From Candidatus Bathyarchaeota archaeon (GTDB lineage: Archaea > Thermoproteota > Bathyarchaeia > Bathyarchaeales > Bathycorpusculaceae), in contig DUHG01000122.1 in assembly GCA_013330975.1 (NCBI GenBank), positions 19,013-26,382 on the forward strand: a stretch of 7,370 nucleotides of DNA, read 5' to 3'. A program made the position numbers and the translations under genes. Positions 1-5,540 of the stretch are shown here, one piece after another (positions within the stretch are counted from its first letter, which is position 1; each line of letters opens with the position of its first letter). The notes under the pieces are model-generated. The model ran no database searches. It was given only the letters and a program-made list of their open reading frames with translations, and was not told where the DNA came from.

Positions 1-165
1 CGTTATGGTGAAGTTAAGAACTCGTATATCATGGTTCAAGGCAGCGTTGCAGGACCAGAGAAACGTTGCGTGCGTATCCGTGTTCCTGCGCGTCAGCCAA
101 AAGGAATCTCTGATATTGCTCCACAGGTTACTTATGTTTCGCTAGACTCGCCACAAGGAAGATAG
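1..165 (+). CDS. rpl3: Ribosomal protein L3 (uL3), C-terminal fragment
   Basis: An open frame runs from the first base of the window to a TAG stop at 163-165 and gives the last 54 residues of a protein whose start lies outside. The peptide reads like the end of archaeal L3, with the stretch KNSYIMVQGSVAGPEKR followed by a basic VRIRVPARQPK segment. L3 is a large-subunit protein that binds 23S rRNA and reaches toward the peptidyl-transferase centre. The position directly before L4, two bases away, is the standard start of the archaeal S10 operon and supports the call. Nothing can be said about the N-terminal part. Identification is from a short tail plus gene order, and both agree. Confidence 0.9.
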   Translation, partial: RYGEVKNSYIMVQGSVAGPEKRCVRIRVPARQPKGISDIAPQVTYVSLDSPQGR

Positions 166-167
166 CA

Positions 168-968
168 ATGCCCACTGCAAAAATAACTGCCAAGATTTTC
201 AATCTTAAGGGAAAGCCAACAGCTGAAAAAGTTGTTCTCCCGGCCGTCTTCTCAACACCTATTAGACCAGACGTAATAAAACGTGCCGTACTCTCTATTC
301 AATCAAAACGTCTTCAGCCTCAAGGGCGTGATCCCATGGCAGGCAAGCGTACTACTGCCGAGTCTCGTGGAACAGGAATGGGAATTGCACGTGTTCCGAG
401 GGTCAAAGGTGGCGGAGGGAGAGCTAAATTTGCGCCGAGCACGGTCGGTGGGAGGCAACCTCACCCCCCAACTAGTCAAAAGAGAATAATCAAGCAAATC
501 CCGAAAAAGGAAAGTCGCCTTGCATTGTTCTCGGCGATTGCTGCTACTGCTTCAAAAGTAACTGTTTCTTTGCGAGGTCACTCGATCGATGAAGTGCTAC
601 AGATTCCACTTGTAGTTACAGATGACCTGGCCAAGCTCAGTCAAACGAAGGAAGTTGAGGAAGCATTTGCAAACTTGGGTGTTACCTCAGACGTCGATCG
701 TGTGAGATCAAGCCGCAAGATTCGTGCAGGTAAAGGCAAACGTAGGGGTAGAAAGATGAAACAGGCAGTCGGACCACTTATAGTAATTGCTCAAGACAAA
801 GGTTTGGCGAAAGCTGCTGCGAATCTTCCAGGCGTTGAAGTTGCAACGGTTAATGCTTTGAATGCAGAGATTCTTGCGCCCGGTGCGAGTGCTGGTCGAT
901 TGACCCTGTGGACAACAGGTGCGATTGAGCAGCTGGGTAAACTCTATGCTGAGGAGGTTGTGGCCTGA
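168..968 (+). CDS. rpl4: Ribosomal protein L4 (uL4, archaeal L4/L1e type)
   Basis: This 266-residue protein is the archaeal/eukaryal form of L4, a primary 23S rRNA binder whose extended loop lines the polypeptide exit tunnel. The tunnel loop lies at about residues 55-105 and shows the expected Gly/Arg-rich sequence: SRGTGMGIARVPRVKGG, then GGRQPHPP. A second diagnostic patch, RAGKGKRRGRK, lies near residues 188-198 and is followed by a hydrophobic GPLIVIAQ strand. The length is normal for archaeal L4. The ATG lies two bases after the L3 stop, with AGGAAG upstream as a likely ribosome-binding site. The TGA stop shares one base with the L23 start (TGATG), so the two are probably translationally coupled. 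I see no truncation or frameshift. Confidence 0.97.
   Translation: MPTAKITAKIFNLKGKPTAEKVVLPAVFSTPIRPDVIKRAVLSIQSKRLQPQGRDPMAGKRTTAESRGTGMGIARVPRVKGGGGRAKFAPSTVGGRQPHPPTSQKRIIKQIPKKESRLALFSAIAATASKVTVSLRGHSIDEVLQIPLVVTDDLAKLSQTKEVEEAFANLGVTSDVDRVRSSRKIRAGKGKRRGRKMKQAVGPLIVIAQDKGLAKAAANLPGVEVATVNALNAEILAPGASAGRLTLWTTGAIEQLGKLYAEEVVA
953..958 (+). promoter_or_regulatory. Strong Shine-Dalgarno site for L23
   Basis: GGAGGT lies inside the last codons of L4, nine bases before the L23 ATG. It is the best ribosome-binding site in this operon. Together with the TGATG stop/start overlap it fixes the L23 start and implies coupled translation of L4 and L23. Confidence 0.8.
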
Positions 969-1228
969 TGGATGCGAATGAAGTTGTTCTCTATCCGTTG
1001 ATGACTGAGTCTGCCAGCTTGATGGTTGAAAAGGATAACAAGCTGATCTTTATTGTTAATCCGAAGTCAGGTAAGTCCGACGTGAAGCGTGCTGTTGAGG
1101 AACTCTATGAGGTGAAAGTGGCAAAAGTCACTGTTCAGATGACTCCTCGTGGCGAAAAGAAGGCTTTTGTGAAGTTGGGCGCTGAATTCAAGGCTTCTGA
1201 CGTTGCAATAAAGCTAGGAATATTGTAG
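968..1228 (+). CDS. rpl23: Ribosomal protein L23 (uL23)
   Basis: This short 86-residue protein is of the compact archaeal L23 type. L23 sits at the rim of the exit tunnel, where it is a docking site for signal recognition particle and other nascent-chain factors. Recognisable parts are the N-terminal LYPLMTESASLMVE helix start (about residues 8-21), the strand LIFIVNPKSGK (26-36), the helix SDVKRAVEELYEVKVAKV (37-54), and the C-terminal KKAFVKL strand followed by a DVAIKLGIL helix. The length matches archaeal homologues, which lack the longer eukaryal N-terminus. The start overlaps the L4 stop by one base and has GGAGGT nine bases upstream. L2 follows after 20 bases. Confidence 0.96.
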   Translation: MDANEVVLYPLMTESASLMVEKDNKLIFIVNPKSGKSDVKRAVEELYEVKVAKVTVQMTPRGEKKAFVKLGAEFKASDVAIKLGIL

Positions 1229-1248
1229 TTTCAAAGGGGCAGTAAAAT

Positions 1249-1995
1249 ATGGGTAAACGAATTCGTGTTCAGCGTCGGGGTCGTGGCGGCTCGACTTATC
1301 GAGCATCGACTCATAAGAGAGTTGCTCCTGCAAAATATCCAATGGAGATTGCGGTTAAACAAATCTATGATGCTTCAGTTAGGGGTGTTATTGAAGAGTT
1401 TCTGCATGACCCCGGAAGGGGTGCACCGTTGTCTTTCGTTAGATTCGATAATGGAGTAACATGTTACACTTTGGCTCCGGAGGGCGTTTTTCTGGGGCAG
1501 CAGATTGGTTTCGGTGGAAGGGCTTCGGTGGATGTTGGTAATGTTATTCCTCTGGGCAGAATTCCTGAGGGTACTATGATTTGCAACCTTGAGCTTAAGC
1601 CTGGAGACGGTGGCAAACTTGCGAGGTCTTCTGGGGCATACACTACTGTTGTTGGTCATACGCCACAGGGTACTATGATTCGGTTGCCTTCAGGGCGAAC
1701 GCGTTACGTTAACGACAATTGTCTGGCTACGGTTGGTGTGATTTCTGCAGGGGGCAGGACTGAGAAGCCGTATCTGAAGGCAGGCGAGGCTTTTCATATG
1801 ATGCGTGCAAAGGGGCACAAATATCCAAGAACCCGAGGAAGAGCCATGGTTGCAGCAGTTCATCCTTTTGGCAGCAGCAAGCGCAGTGCTAGGAAAGGAA
1901 CGACTACGTCACACGGCGCTCCACCTGGTCAGAAGGTCGGGCTAATTTCTGCCCGTGGTACTGGGCGGCGACAGAAGAAGCGGAGATCTGGCTGA
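1249..1995 (+). CDS. rpl2: Ribosomal protein L2 (uL2)
   Basis: This 248-residue protein is archaeal/eukaryal-type L2, a large-subunit core protein needed for subunit association and for the peptidyl-transferase region. It opens with the basic GKRIRVQRRGRGG stretch (2-14), continues through the OB-like and SH3-like barrels, and has RSSGAYTTVVGH (126-137) and LPSGRTRYV (146-154) as clear family landmarks. The C-terminal tail carries APPGQKVGLISARGTGR (224-240), as in other archaeal L2. One departure is visible: the conserved loop near the peptidyl-transferase centre, usually VDHPFGGG or VEHPFGGG, reads VHPFGSS (204-210). The His is kept, but the acidic residue and two of the three glycines are changed. 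The start follows an AGGGG motif; S19 lies 47 bases downstream. Confidence 0.97.
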   Translation: MGKRIRVQRRGRGGSTYRASTHKRVAPAKYPMEIAVKQIYDASVRGVIEEFLHDPGRGAPLSFVRFDNGVTCYTLAPEGVFLGQQIGFGGRASVDVGNVIPLGRIPEGTMICNLELKPGDGGKLARSSGAYTTVVGHTPQGTMIRLPSGRTRYVNDNCLATVGVISAGGRTEKPYLKAGEAFHMMRAKGHKYPRTRGRAMVAAVHPFGSSKRSARKGTTTSHGAPPGQKVGLISARGTGRRQKKRRSG

Positions 1996-2028
1996 CAAAA
2001 AGTTTAAGAAATTTGGTTTCAATGTTAT

Positions 2029-2033
2029 GGTGA
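2029..2033 (+). promoter_or_regulatory. Ribosome-binding site for S19
   Basis: GGTGA lies nine bases before the S19 ATG, in the 47-base gap after L2. It matches the anti-Shine-Dalgarno end of archaeal 16S rRNA and has the same spacer length as the L23 site. It supports ATG 2043 as the start. Confidence 0.65.
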
Positions 2034-2042
2034 GATTGAAAA

Positions 2043-2432
2043 ATGCCTAAAGAATTTAGCTATCGTGGTCACAGTCTTGATAGTCTGCAAGGCATGTCCA
2101 TGGATGAGTTCATCAATCTGCTTCCCTCAAGGCAACGTAGGAGCCTGCAGCGAGGCTTGACTCCTGAACAGAGGATTCTTTTGGAGAAGATGCGCGAAGC
2201 AAAGGACTCTGGAGGCCAGATTAAAACTCATGTGCGCGATTTGGTAATCCTTCCTGAGATGGTGAGCTCCAAGGTCATGGTACATAACGGTAAAGAGTTT
2301 GTGACCGTGGAGATTAGAGCAGAGATGATTGGACATTATCTAGGGGAGTTTGCAATCACGAACAAGCCAGTCAGGCATGGAACTCCTGGCATTGGTGCTT
2401 CGCGGTCTTCGATGTACGTACCGTTGAAGTAG
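2043..2432 (+). CDS. rps19: Ribosomal protein S19 (uS19, archaeal S19/S15e type)
   Basis: This 129-residue protein is the archaeal/eukaryal form of S19, a 30S head protein that contacts the A-site tRNA region and the central protuberance of the 50S. The archaeal-specific N-terminal half contains [17 protein letters not shown] (7-23) and the basic [10 protein letters not shown] segment (30-39). The universal S19 core follows: [26 protein letters not shown], and [17 protein letters not shown] near residues 97-113. The C-terminus, [15 protein letters not shown], is complete and typical. It is the last gene of the + strand ribosomal run. L22 and S3 normally come next but are absent here, and a T-rich tract starts directly after the TAG. 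Confidence 0.97.
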   Translation: MPKEFSYRGHSLDSLQGMSMDEFINLLPSRQRRSLQRGLTPEQRILLEKMREAKDSGGQIKTHVRDLVILPEMVSSKVMVHNGKEFVTVEIRAEMIGHYLGEFAITNKPVRHGTPGIGASRSSMYVPLK

Positions 2433-2457
2433 TTTTTTCTTCTTTCCTTTTTTGTTT
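2433..2457 (+). terminator. T-rich archaeal-type terminator after S19
   Basis: Immediately after the S19 stop comes a pyrimidine tract with two runs of six T (2433-2438 and 2448-2453) joined by CT/TTTCC bases, and no convincing hairpin before it. Archaeal RNA polymerase terminates at T-rich tracts without a stem, so this is a plausible end for the L3-L4-L23-L2-S19 transcript. The convergent gene further downstream agrees with this. There is no transcript evidence. Confidence 0.6.
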
Positions 2458-2494
2458 CGTTGATGCTTTTGTATACACTTCAGTCTGTTTGGTG

Positions 2495-2562
2495 CTTGAT
2501 GTAGGCAGATTCTTCAATTTCAAAAGTTTCATGGAAAATGATCTGAATGTGTAGACATCAAG
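2495..2562. repeat. Nested inverted repeat in convergent intergenic region
   Basis: CTTGATGT (2495-2502) and its exact reverse complement ACATCAAG (2555-2562) enclose 52 bases. Inside lie CAGAT (2506-2510) and ATCTG (2541-2545), also complementary, and at the centre TTTC-ATG-GAAA can form a small hairpin. The arms are nested in the correct order, so an RNA from either strand could fold into an interrupted long stem. It lies between the 3' ends of S19 and the convergent SecB-like gene, so a bidirectional terminator or 3'-end processing element is the simplest idea. The arms are short and chance cannot be excluded. Confidence 0.35.
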
Positions 2563-2594
2563 TAGATTTGGTATTTAACTGGTTTTTCCTGGAC

Positions 2595-3020
2595 CTATGA
2601 TGTGTAGTCTCTACCTTTGGGTTTTGTTTGTGGCGGCGTGCTTTGTGTTATTTGTGGAAGCGGTATGGGTGGAGGGATATTCAGCGTTCTCGATATGAGA
2701 ACTGACTCTATGAAGACAACGTTCGAGATCGACTGTATAATTACAGCCGGTGGTGGTTTTCTGTTCTCATATTCTTCGACCATCTTGTCAACTTCGTTCT
2801 TTTCGCCTACCACATGGGCGGTTCCTTTCAGATTTATCTGTGCTATGGAGGGGTTGTATGCTATTGTCAAAACGAATGGGACCTCTAGGGATCCGTCTGT
2901 TTGCTTCTCCACGCTTACTAGGTTGATGTTCGTGCTAATTTGTATCGGTGGCATGGGTTTTCTGATGTCTAGAAATCTTTCCGCAGAGATGTTTGCTATT
3001 GCCACGTTAACTTTTATCAT
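2595..3020 (-). CDS. Small SecB-like protein, uncharacterised archaeal family
   Basis: This 141-residue protein has no signal peptide or membrane segment. Its pattern resembles the SecB fold: an N-terminal strand region, two beta strands around LEVPFVLTIAYN (45-56) and QINLKGTAHVV (61-71), a charged helix NEVDKMVEEYENRK (75-88), and a C-terminal helix IIQSISNVVFIESVLISRTL (94-113) ending in the proline motif PPPIPLPQI (116-124). That last part recalls the SecB C-terminal region, where a helix is followed by a short Pro/Leu segment. A Pro/Thr-rich polar tail follows. SecB-like proteins in archaea are little studied; a chaperone role is inference only. An in-frame TGA nine bases upstream fixes the ATG. 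It lies 37 bases after S27ae and is either the last gene of that operon or driven by its own promoter. Confidence 0.6.
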   Translation of the reverse strand: MIKVNVAIANISAERFLDIRKPMPPIQISTNINLVSVEKQTDGSLEVPFVLTIAYNPSIAQINLKGTAHVVGEKNEVDKMVEEYENRKPPPAVIIQSISNVVFIESVLISRTLNIPPPIPLPQITQSTPPQTKPKGRDYTS

Positions 3021-3033
3021 TTTGAATCAACGC

Positions 3034-3051
3034 AAAAGCCCAGTTTGGGCT
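3034..3051 (-). terminator. Hairpin plus T-run between S27ae and the SecB-like gene
   Basis: On the minus strand AGCCCA-AAC-TGGGCT forms a perfect 6-bp stem with a 3-base loop, directly followed by further T residues (GGGCTTTTGC). It begins six bases after the S27ae stop. This looks like a small factor-independent terminator or attenuating hairpin separating S27ae from the SecB-like gene. The T-run is short (four), so readthrough is likely. Archaea do not usually depend on hairpins, so its role is uncertain. Confidence 0.4.
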
Positions 3052-3057
3052 ATATTT
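3050..3057 (-). promoter_or_regulatory. Possible TATA box for the SecB-like gene
   Basis: The minus-strand sequence AAATATAG lies directly after the S27ae stop and about 30-37 bases before the SecB-like ATG. With the usual archaeal spacing of roughly 25 bases from box to start site, transcription would begin about 10 bases before the ATG, giving a very short leader. It overlaps the left arm of the hairpin described at the same place. It is AT-rich sequence in a short gap, so this is weak evidence. Confidence 0.35.
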
Positions 3058-3336
3058 CTACTTCTCAGCACGTTTGTATCGGGTGAAGCCGCAGTGGCCG
3101 CATGTGTATCTGTCGCTGTGATCGGCCATAAAGTAGCCGATGCCGCATCTCTCGCATGTTGGGCGCAGTCTAGCCACCTTGCTCCCTTCTATTTTGTATA
3201 ATGCATGCGCCCCTTTCTCTTGTCTCTTCGTCTTTTCTTTCTTAGCCTTCTCTACTTTTTGAGGCTTAACCTCTTTCTTTTCCTCTGTCTTCTGCTCTGC
3301 TGGAGATCCTTCTTTCTTTGTTGGTTGCTTCGACAT
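3058..3336 (-). CDS. rps27ae: Ribosomal protein S27ae (eS31) with lysine-rich N-terminal extension
   Basis: The C-terminal half (about residues 43-92) is a standard S27ae zinc-ribbon: CERC at 61-64 and CGHC at 79-82 provide four cysteine ligands, with [13 protein letters not shown] between them and the terminal GFTRYKR. eS31 is a 30S protein near the beak and decoding region. The first 40 or so residues form an unusually long Lys/Glu/Gln-rich segment absent from the shortest archaeal homologues. I chose ATG 3336 because it is one base past the S24e stop; the frame remains open upstream to 3381, but that would overlap S24e by 44 bases. It is the sixth gene of the PIN-to-S27ae minus-strand run. 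Confidence 0.95.
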   Translation of the reverse strand: MSKQPTKKEGSPAEQKTEEKKEVKPQKVEKAKKEKTKRQEKGAHALYKIEGSKVARLRPTCERCGIGYFMADHSDRYTCGHCGFTRYKRAEK

Positions 3337-3337
3337 T

Positions 3338-3643
3338 CTACTCTTTCGCCTCTTCCTTGGGCTTTGGGTTGTTGCGCTCAACTATGTATTCTGGCTCCAC
3401 GCGCTTGGCTTGCTCAGTTGACTCATAAATATTGGCGAAGCCCAAAGCACTGCTTGTTCCTGTTTTGGTCTCTATTCCTTGAACAAAAACCAACTCTGTA
3501 TTTGTCTTGCTTTCGCCAGCAATAGCTTTCCTGACTTCCAGTCTACCAGGGGTTTTTCCCGCCGGACCATGATCAATGCTGAACATGACTTCTTTCCGTT
3601 TTAGCAACGGATTCTCTTTCACTGAAGTGATTTTGATTTCCAT
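3338..3643 (-). CDS. rps24e: Ribosomal protein S24e (eS24)
   Basis: This 101-residue protein is the archaeal form of eS24, a 30S subunit protein shared with eukaryotes and absent from bacteria. Landmarks are the start [19 protein letters not shown] (1-19), where the NPLLKRKE motif is nearly universal, then [22 protein letters not shown] (22-43), the strand [24 protein letters not shown] (50-73), and EPEYIVERN near the C-terminus. The acidic/basic tail is common in the family. The start is preceded by AAGTGATAG, a modest ribosome-binding site. It lies 44 bases after the dephospho-CoA kinase gene and one base before S27ae, a gene pair that is conserved in archaea. Confidence 0.97.
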   Translation of the reverse strand: MEIKITSVKENPLLKRKEVMFSIDHGPAGKTPGRLEVRKAIAGESKTNTELVFVQGIETKTGTSSALGFANIYESTEQAKRVEPEYIVERNNPKPKEEAKE

Positions 3644-3687
3644 TGAACTATCACTTACTTAGGGTGTTGAGTCATACAGTAATCTTC

Positions 3688-4251
3688 TTATTTAGGCTTT
3701 CGAACCTTCATCGCTTCCAGAATCCTGCTTGCTTCAGCCTTCTTTTCAGCAGTGACCTCAACAACTACCATCCCCTCATATGGTTGCCCGTAGACTACGA
3801 GGGTCTTCTCCGGACTATTCAAAACTGCTATAATCGTGAGCAAGTCCTCTTCACCGTCTACCCGTATCTGAACCTTTTCGGACTTCAAAATCGCTTCGTG
3901 CACAGCTTTGGCTGCTTCCTCAGTTATTGTCCCTTGGGGGTTTTTGACTTTAACAATTTTATCAACAGGATAAATAGTCGGTCTGATTGGTTTTCTCATT
4001 GACCTATTGTCTGTTATTGATAGTTGTGGAGATATTCCGTGCCTGTGGAGATTCCTTGTGACTGTGTCTCCAACTGTAACGATTTTGGGTGGTTTTCTTT
4101 CTTCCACAATCGTCGCAAATTTTTTCATGCTTTCCGGAAAAGTGCCGCAGAGTAAGATTCCAAAGGGCGTTTTGAGTGTCTTCCGAAGTTCAGGCGTGAT
4201 TGCATAAATAATCTTCAAATGTTTCACCACTGTTTGATCAGCGGGAATCAT
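3688..4251 (-). CDS. GTP-dependent dephospho-CoA kinase (DUF359 family)
   Basis: This 187-residue protein belongs to the DUF359 family, shown in Thermococcus to phosphorylate dephospho-CoA with GTP, the last step of archaeal CoA synthesis. It is unrelated to the P-loop CoaE of bacteria. Family landmarks are the N-terminal LRKTLKTPFGILL (22-34), the motif VTVGDTVTRNL (58-68), SITDNRSMRKP (78-88), NPQGTITEEA (104-113), VDGEEDLLTIIAVL (131-144) and GQPYEGMVVVEV (155-166). The Asp/Glu-rich motifs are thought to form the active site; all appear intact. It lies 15 bases after Spt4 and before S24e, the usual archaeal position, linking CoA synthesis to the transcription/translation operon for reasons that are not understood. 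Confidence 0.93.
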   Translation of the reverse strand: MIPADQTVVKHLKIIYAITPELRKTLKTPFGILLCGTFPESMKKFATIVEERKPPKIVTVGDTVTRNLHRHGISPQLSITDNRSMRKPIRPTIYPVDKIVKVKNPQGTITEEAAKAVHEAILKSEKVQIRVDGEEDLLTIIAVLNSPEKTLVVYGQPYEGMVVVEVTAEKKAEASRILEAMKVRKPK

Positions 4252-4266
4252 AATCTGGTACTTGTC

Positions 4267-4452
4267 TTATCTGACTTTTAGCGCGAAGCGACCTTTTTCT
4301 TTAATGTTCATTGCCTTTGCAATGGCGGATTTTTCAGGGTCGAACATGACCACAACACCGCCGAAATCTTCGCTGAATGAAGTTGACCGACATTTTGGAC
4401 ATACGTTTTCTTTTGTTATGAAGTGGCAGTTTGAGCAGGCTTTTTCAATCAT
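4267..4452 (-). CDS. spt4: Transcription elongation factor Spt4 (RpoE'')
   Basis: This 61-residue zinc-ribbon protein is archaeal Spt4, the partner of Spt5. The Spt4/5 complex closes over the RNA polymerase cleft and raises processivity. Two CxxC knuckles are visible, CSNC (6-9) and CPKC (18-21), followed by the conserved TSFSEDFGGVVVMFDPEKSAIAKAM segment, whose DFGG..V.DP.KS.IA pattern is diagnostic. I take ATG 4452, not the upstream ATG 4545, because the shorter form begins exactly like other Spt4 proteins (MIEKACSNC) and has GGAG nine bases upstream; the longer form would be a charged stretch antisense to no known domain and overlapping Rpo7 by 101 bases. The chosen start overlaps the Rpo7 stop by eight bases. 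Confidence 0.95.
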   Translation of the reverse strand: MIEKACSNCHFITKENVCPKCRSTSFSEDFGGVVVMFDPEKSAIAKAMNIKEKGRFALKVR

Positions 4453-5059
4453 TTCCACTATCTCCTTTCTTTTGTTGCTTGCCCTCGGCGGCTCTCTTCT
4501 CTGTGATCTCTTTTGTTCCCGCCACTTCCTGTTTGATCCATTCAATTTTCCCTAGGAATGGTTGTCTAGCTGTGACTCCAATTTTTCCAGAGCTTCCTGC
4601 CCTGCCTAGAGAAACTGCGGTTATTCTTACGCGAACGTGGTCTCCGCTTGCGAGTTTTCTTTTTGTTTCTTTTCCGAGCAAAACTCCCTGCTTTTCATCA
4701 TAGGAAATGTAGTCGTCCATGAGTTGTGAGACGTGAAGAAGGGCATCAACTGGACCGATCCGTAGGAAAGCTCCGAAGTCTGCTATTTCAGCCACGTCAC
4801 CTTCAACTACTTCTTGAATTACTGGGTAAAAAGTCAGGAGCGAAAAAGCAACCTTGTGGTATGTTGCACCATCGCCTGGAATGATCTTTCCGATTGGGCT
4901 CACCTCAACGCGTGTTACTGCTATCACATAGCCCAATTCTTCATCCACTATTCCCTCGTATTTCGCTTTCACTTGGTCTTTGCCAACCTTTTCGAGTGGG
5001 TTCCCAAAGGTTTCAGGAGGAATGCGAATAGTGTCCTGAAGAGTGATGAGCTTAAACAT
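4445..5059 (-). CDS. rpoE: RNA polymerase subunit Rpo7 (RpoE')
   Basis: This 204-residue protein is the archaeal Rpo7 subunit, equivalent to eukaryal Rpb7, which with Rpo4 forms the polymerase stalk that binds emerging RNA. The N-terminal tip domain (1-80) begins MFKLITLQDTIRIPPETFG and contains YEGIVDEELGYVIAV (34-48) and PGDGATYHKVAFSLLTF (61-77). An S1/OB domain follows (about 82-165) with EGDVAEIADFGAFLRIGPVDALLHVSQL, a textbook S1 signature. The end of the fold is KIGVTARQPFLGKIEWI. About 28 further residues form a charged Lys/Glu/Gly tail, longer than in many homologues, whose coding sequence also contains the Spt4 ribosome-binding site. The ATG lies three bases past the stop of the PIN gene. 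Confidence 0.96.
   Translation of the reverse strand: MFKLITLQDTIRIPPETFGNPLEKVGKDQVKAKYEGIVDEELGYVIAVTRVEVSPIGKIIPGDGATYHKVAFSLLTFYPVIQEVVEGDVAEIADFGAFLRIGPVDALLHVSQLMDDYISYDEKQGVLLGKETKRKLASGDHVRVRITAVSLGRAGSSGKIGVTARQPFLGKIEWIKQEVAGTKEITEKRAAEGKQQKKGDSGND
4462..4465 (-). promoter_or_regulatory. Ribosome-binding site for Spt4
   Basis: GGAG (minus strand) lies nine bases before ATG 4452 and inside the 3' end of Rpo7. The spacer equals those of the L23 and S19 sites in this window. It decides the short Spt4 start and suggests coupled translation of Rpo7 and Spt4. Confidence 0.6.
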
Positions 5060-5062
5060 TTT

Positions 5063-5524
5063 TTAGATCATTCCGTCAATCTGTAGACGCGATTTTTGTC
5101 TCACATAGATAACTGGCACGCTTATATCTCTTAGCCTCTTCCTGAGCTGCCTGTCATTTGTGAAAACAATCGCTTTTAGGTCCTTTGCCGAGCTGACGAT
5201 GATTTCGTCAACAAGCGCCGGGGTTGAAGGTTTTAGGTCAATGTAGATGCATTTTTCAGCTATTTTCAGCGCATATTCTGCATTTTTTCTTTCCAAGGGT
5301 GAACCTTTTCTAGCTAGGGTTGTCAGTTCCTGTTTTACGATTGAAAGAAGTATCAGTTCAAAGTTTCTGTTGAGAAGTTCCTCCAATTCGTTCTTGAGAT
5401 CGATCTTAAACTGAAGCGGCACAAAAAAAGCGTTGGCGTCCATAATTATTCTTAATTTTTTGTGCTTTATGGCTTCCCCTTTAGGCATGGTAGTTGGGCT
5501 CCGATGATGCCGTTTCTTTTCCAC
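5063..5524 (-). CDS. PIN-domain nuclease, Fcf1/VapC9-like, probable rRNA processing
   Basis: This is the PIN-domain protein that accompanies rpoE in many archaea and is related to eukaryal Fcf1/Utp24, a pre-rRNA endonuclease; the role is inferred from the family and neighbours. From the GTG start the four expected metal-binding acidic residues are D29 (IIMDANAFFVP), E66 (VKQEL), D106 (LVDEII) and D124 (FTNDRQLR), so it looks catalytically intact. The start is uncertain. GTG 5524 has GGAGGG ten bases upstream and gives 153 residues; the upstream ATG 5542 overlaps that site and gives 159; ATG 5488 gives 141 and removes a basic leader, which fits homologues beginning just before the first strand. 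It is the first gene of the minus-strand operon and ends three bases before Rpo7. No antitoxin gene is adjacent, so a toxin role is unlikely. Confidence 0.9.
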   Translation of the reverse strand: MEKKRHHRSPTTMPKGEAIKHKKLRIIMDANAFFVPLQFKIDLKNELEELLNRNFELILLSIVKQELTTLARKGSPLERKNAEYALKIAEKCIYIDLKPSTPALVDEIIVSSAKDLKAIVFTNDRQLRKRLRDISVPVIYVRQKSRLQIDGMI

Positions 5525-5534
5525 ATGAACATCG

Positions 5535-5540
5535 CCCTCC
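5535..5540 (-). promoter_or_regulatory. Ribosome-binding site inside the longest PIN reading frame
   Basis: GGAGGG (minus strand) begins at the G of the most upstream in-frame ATG (5542-5540) and lies ten bases before the in-frame GTG at 5524. Its position argues that translation starts at the GTG and not at the ATG, unless the mRNA is leaderless. Confidence 0.5.

Noticed and set aside
2617..3201. 194-residue + strand open frame with hydrophobic segments
   Set aside because: It is antisense to the SecB-like gene and the S27ae zinc ribbon. The hydrophobic look comes from reverse-complemented Lys/Glu/Asp codons, and no family is recognisable.
3205..3525. + strand Leu/Phe-rich frame resembling a membrane protein
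   Set aside because: It is the complement of the lysine-rich part of S27ae and of S24e; Lys/Glu codons read backwards give Phe/Leu/Ser.
3643..4002. 119-residue + strand frame
   Set aside because: It lies wholly antisense to the well-supported dephospho-CoA kinase and shows no domain.
4267..4545. 92-residue version of Spt4 starting at ATG 4545
   Set aside because: The extra 31 residues are an out-of-frame reading of the Rpo7 tail; the short start has a ribosome-binding site and matches the family.
5063..5524. PIN protein as a VapC toxin
   Set aside because: There is no adjacent small antitoxin gene, and the position in the rpoE/spt4 operon is that of the Fcf1-like housekeeping family.
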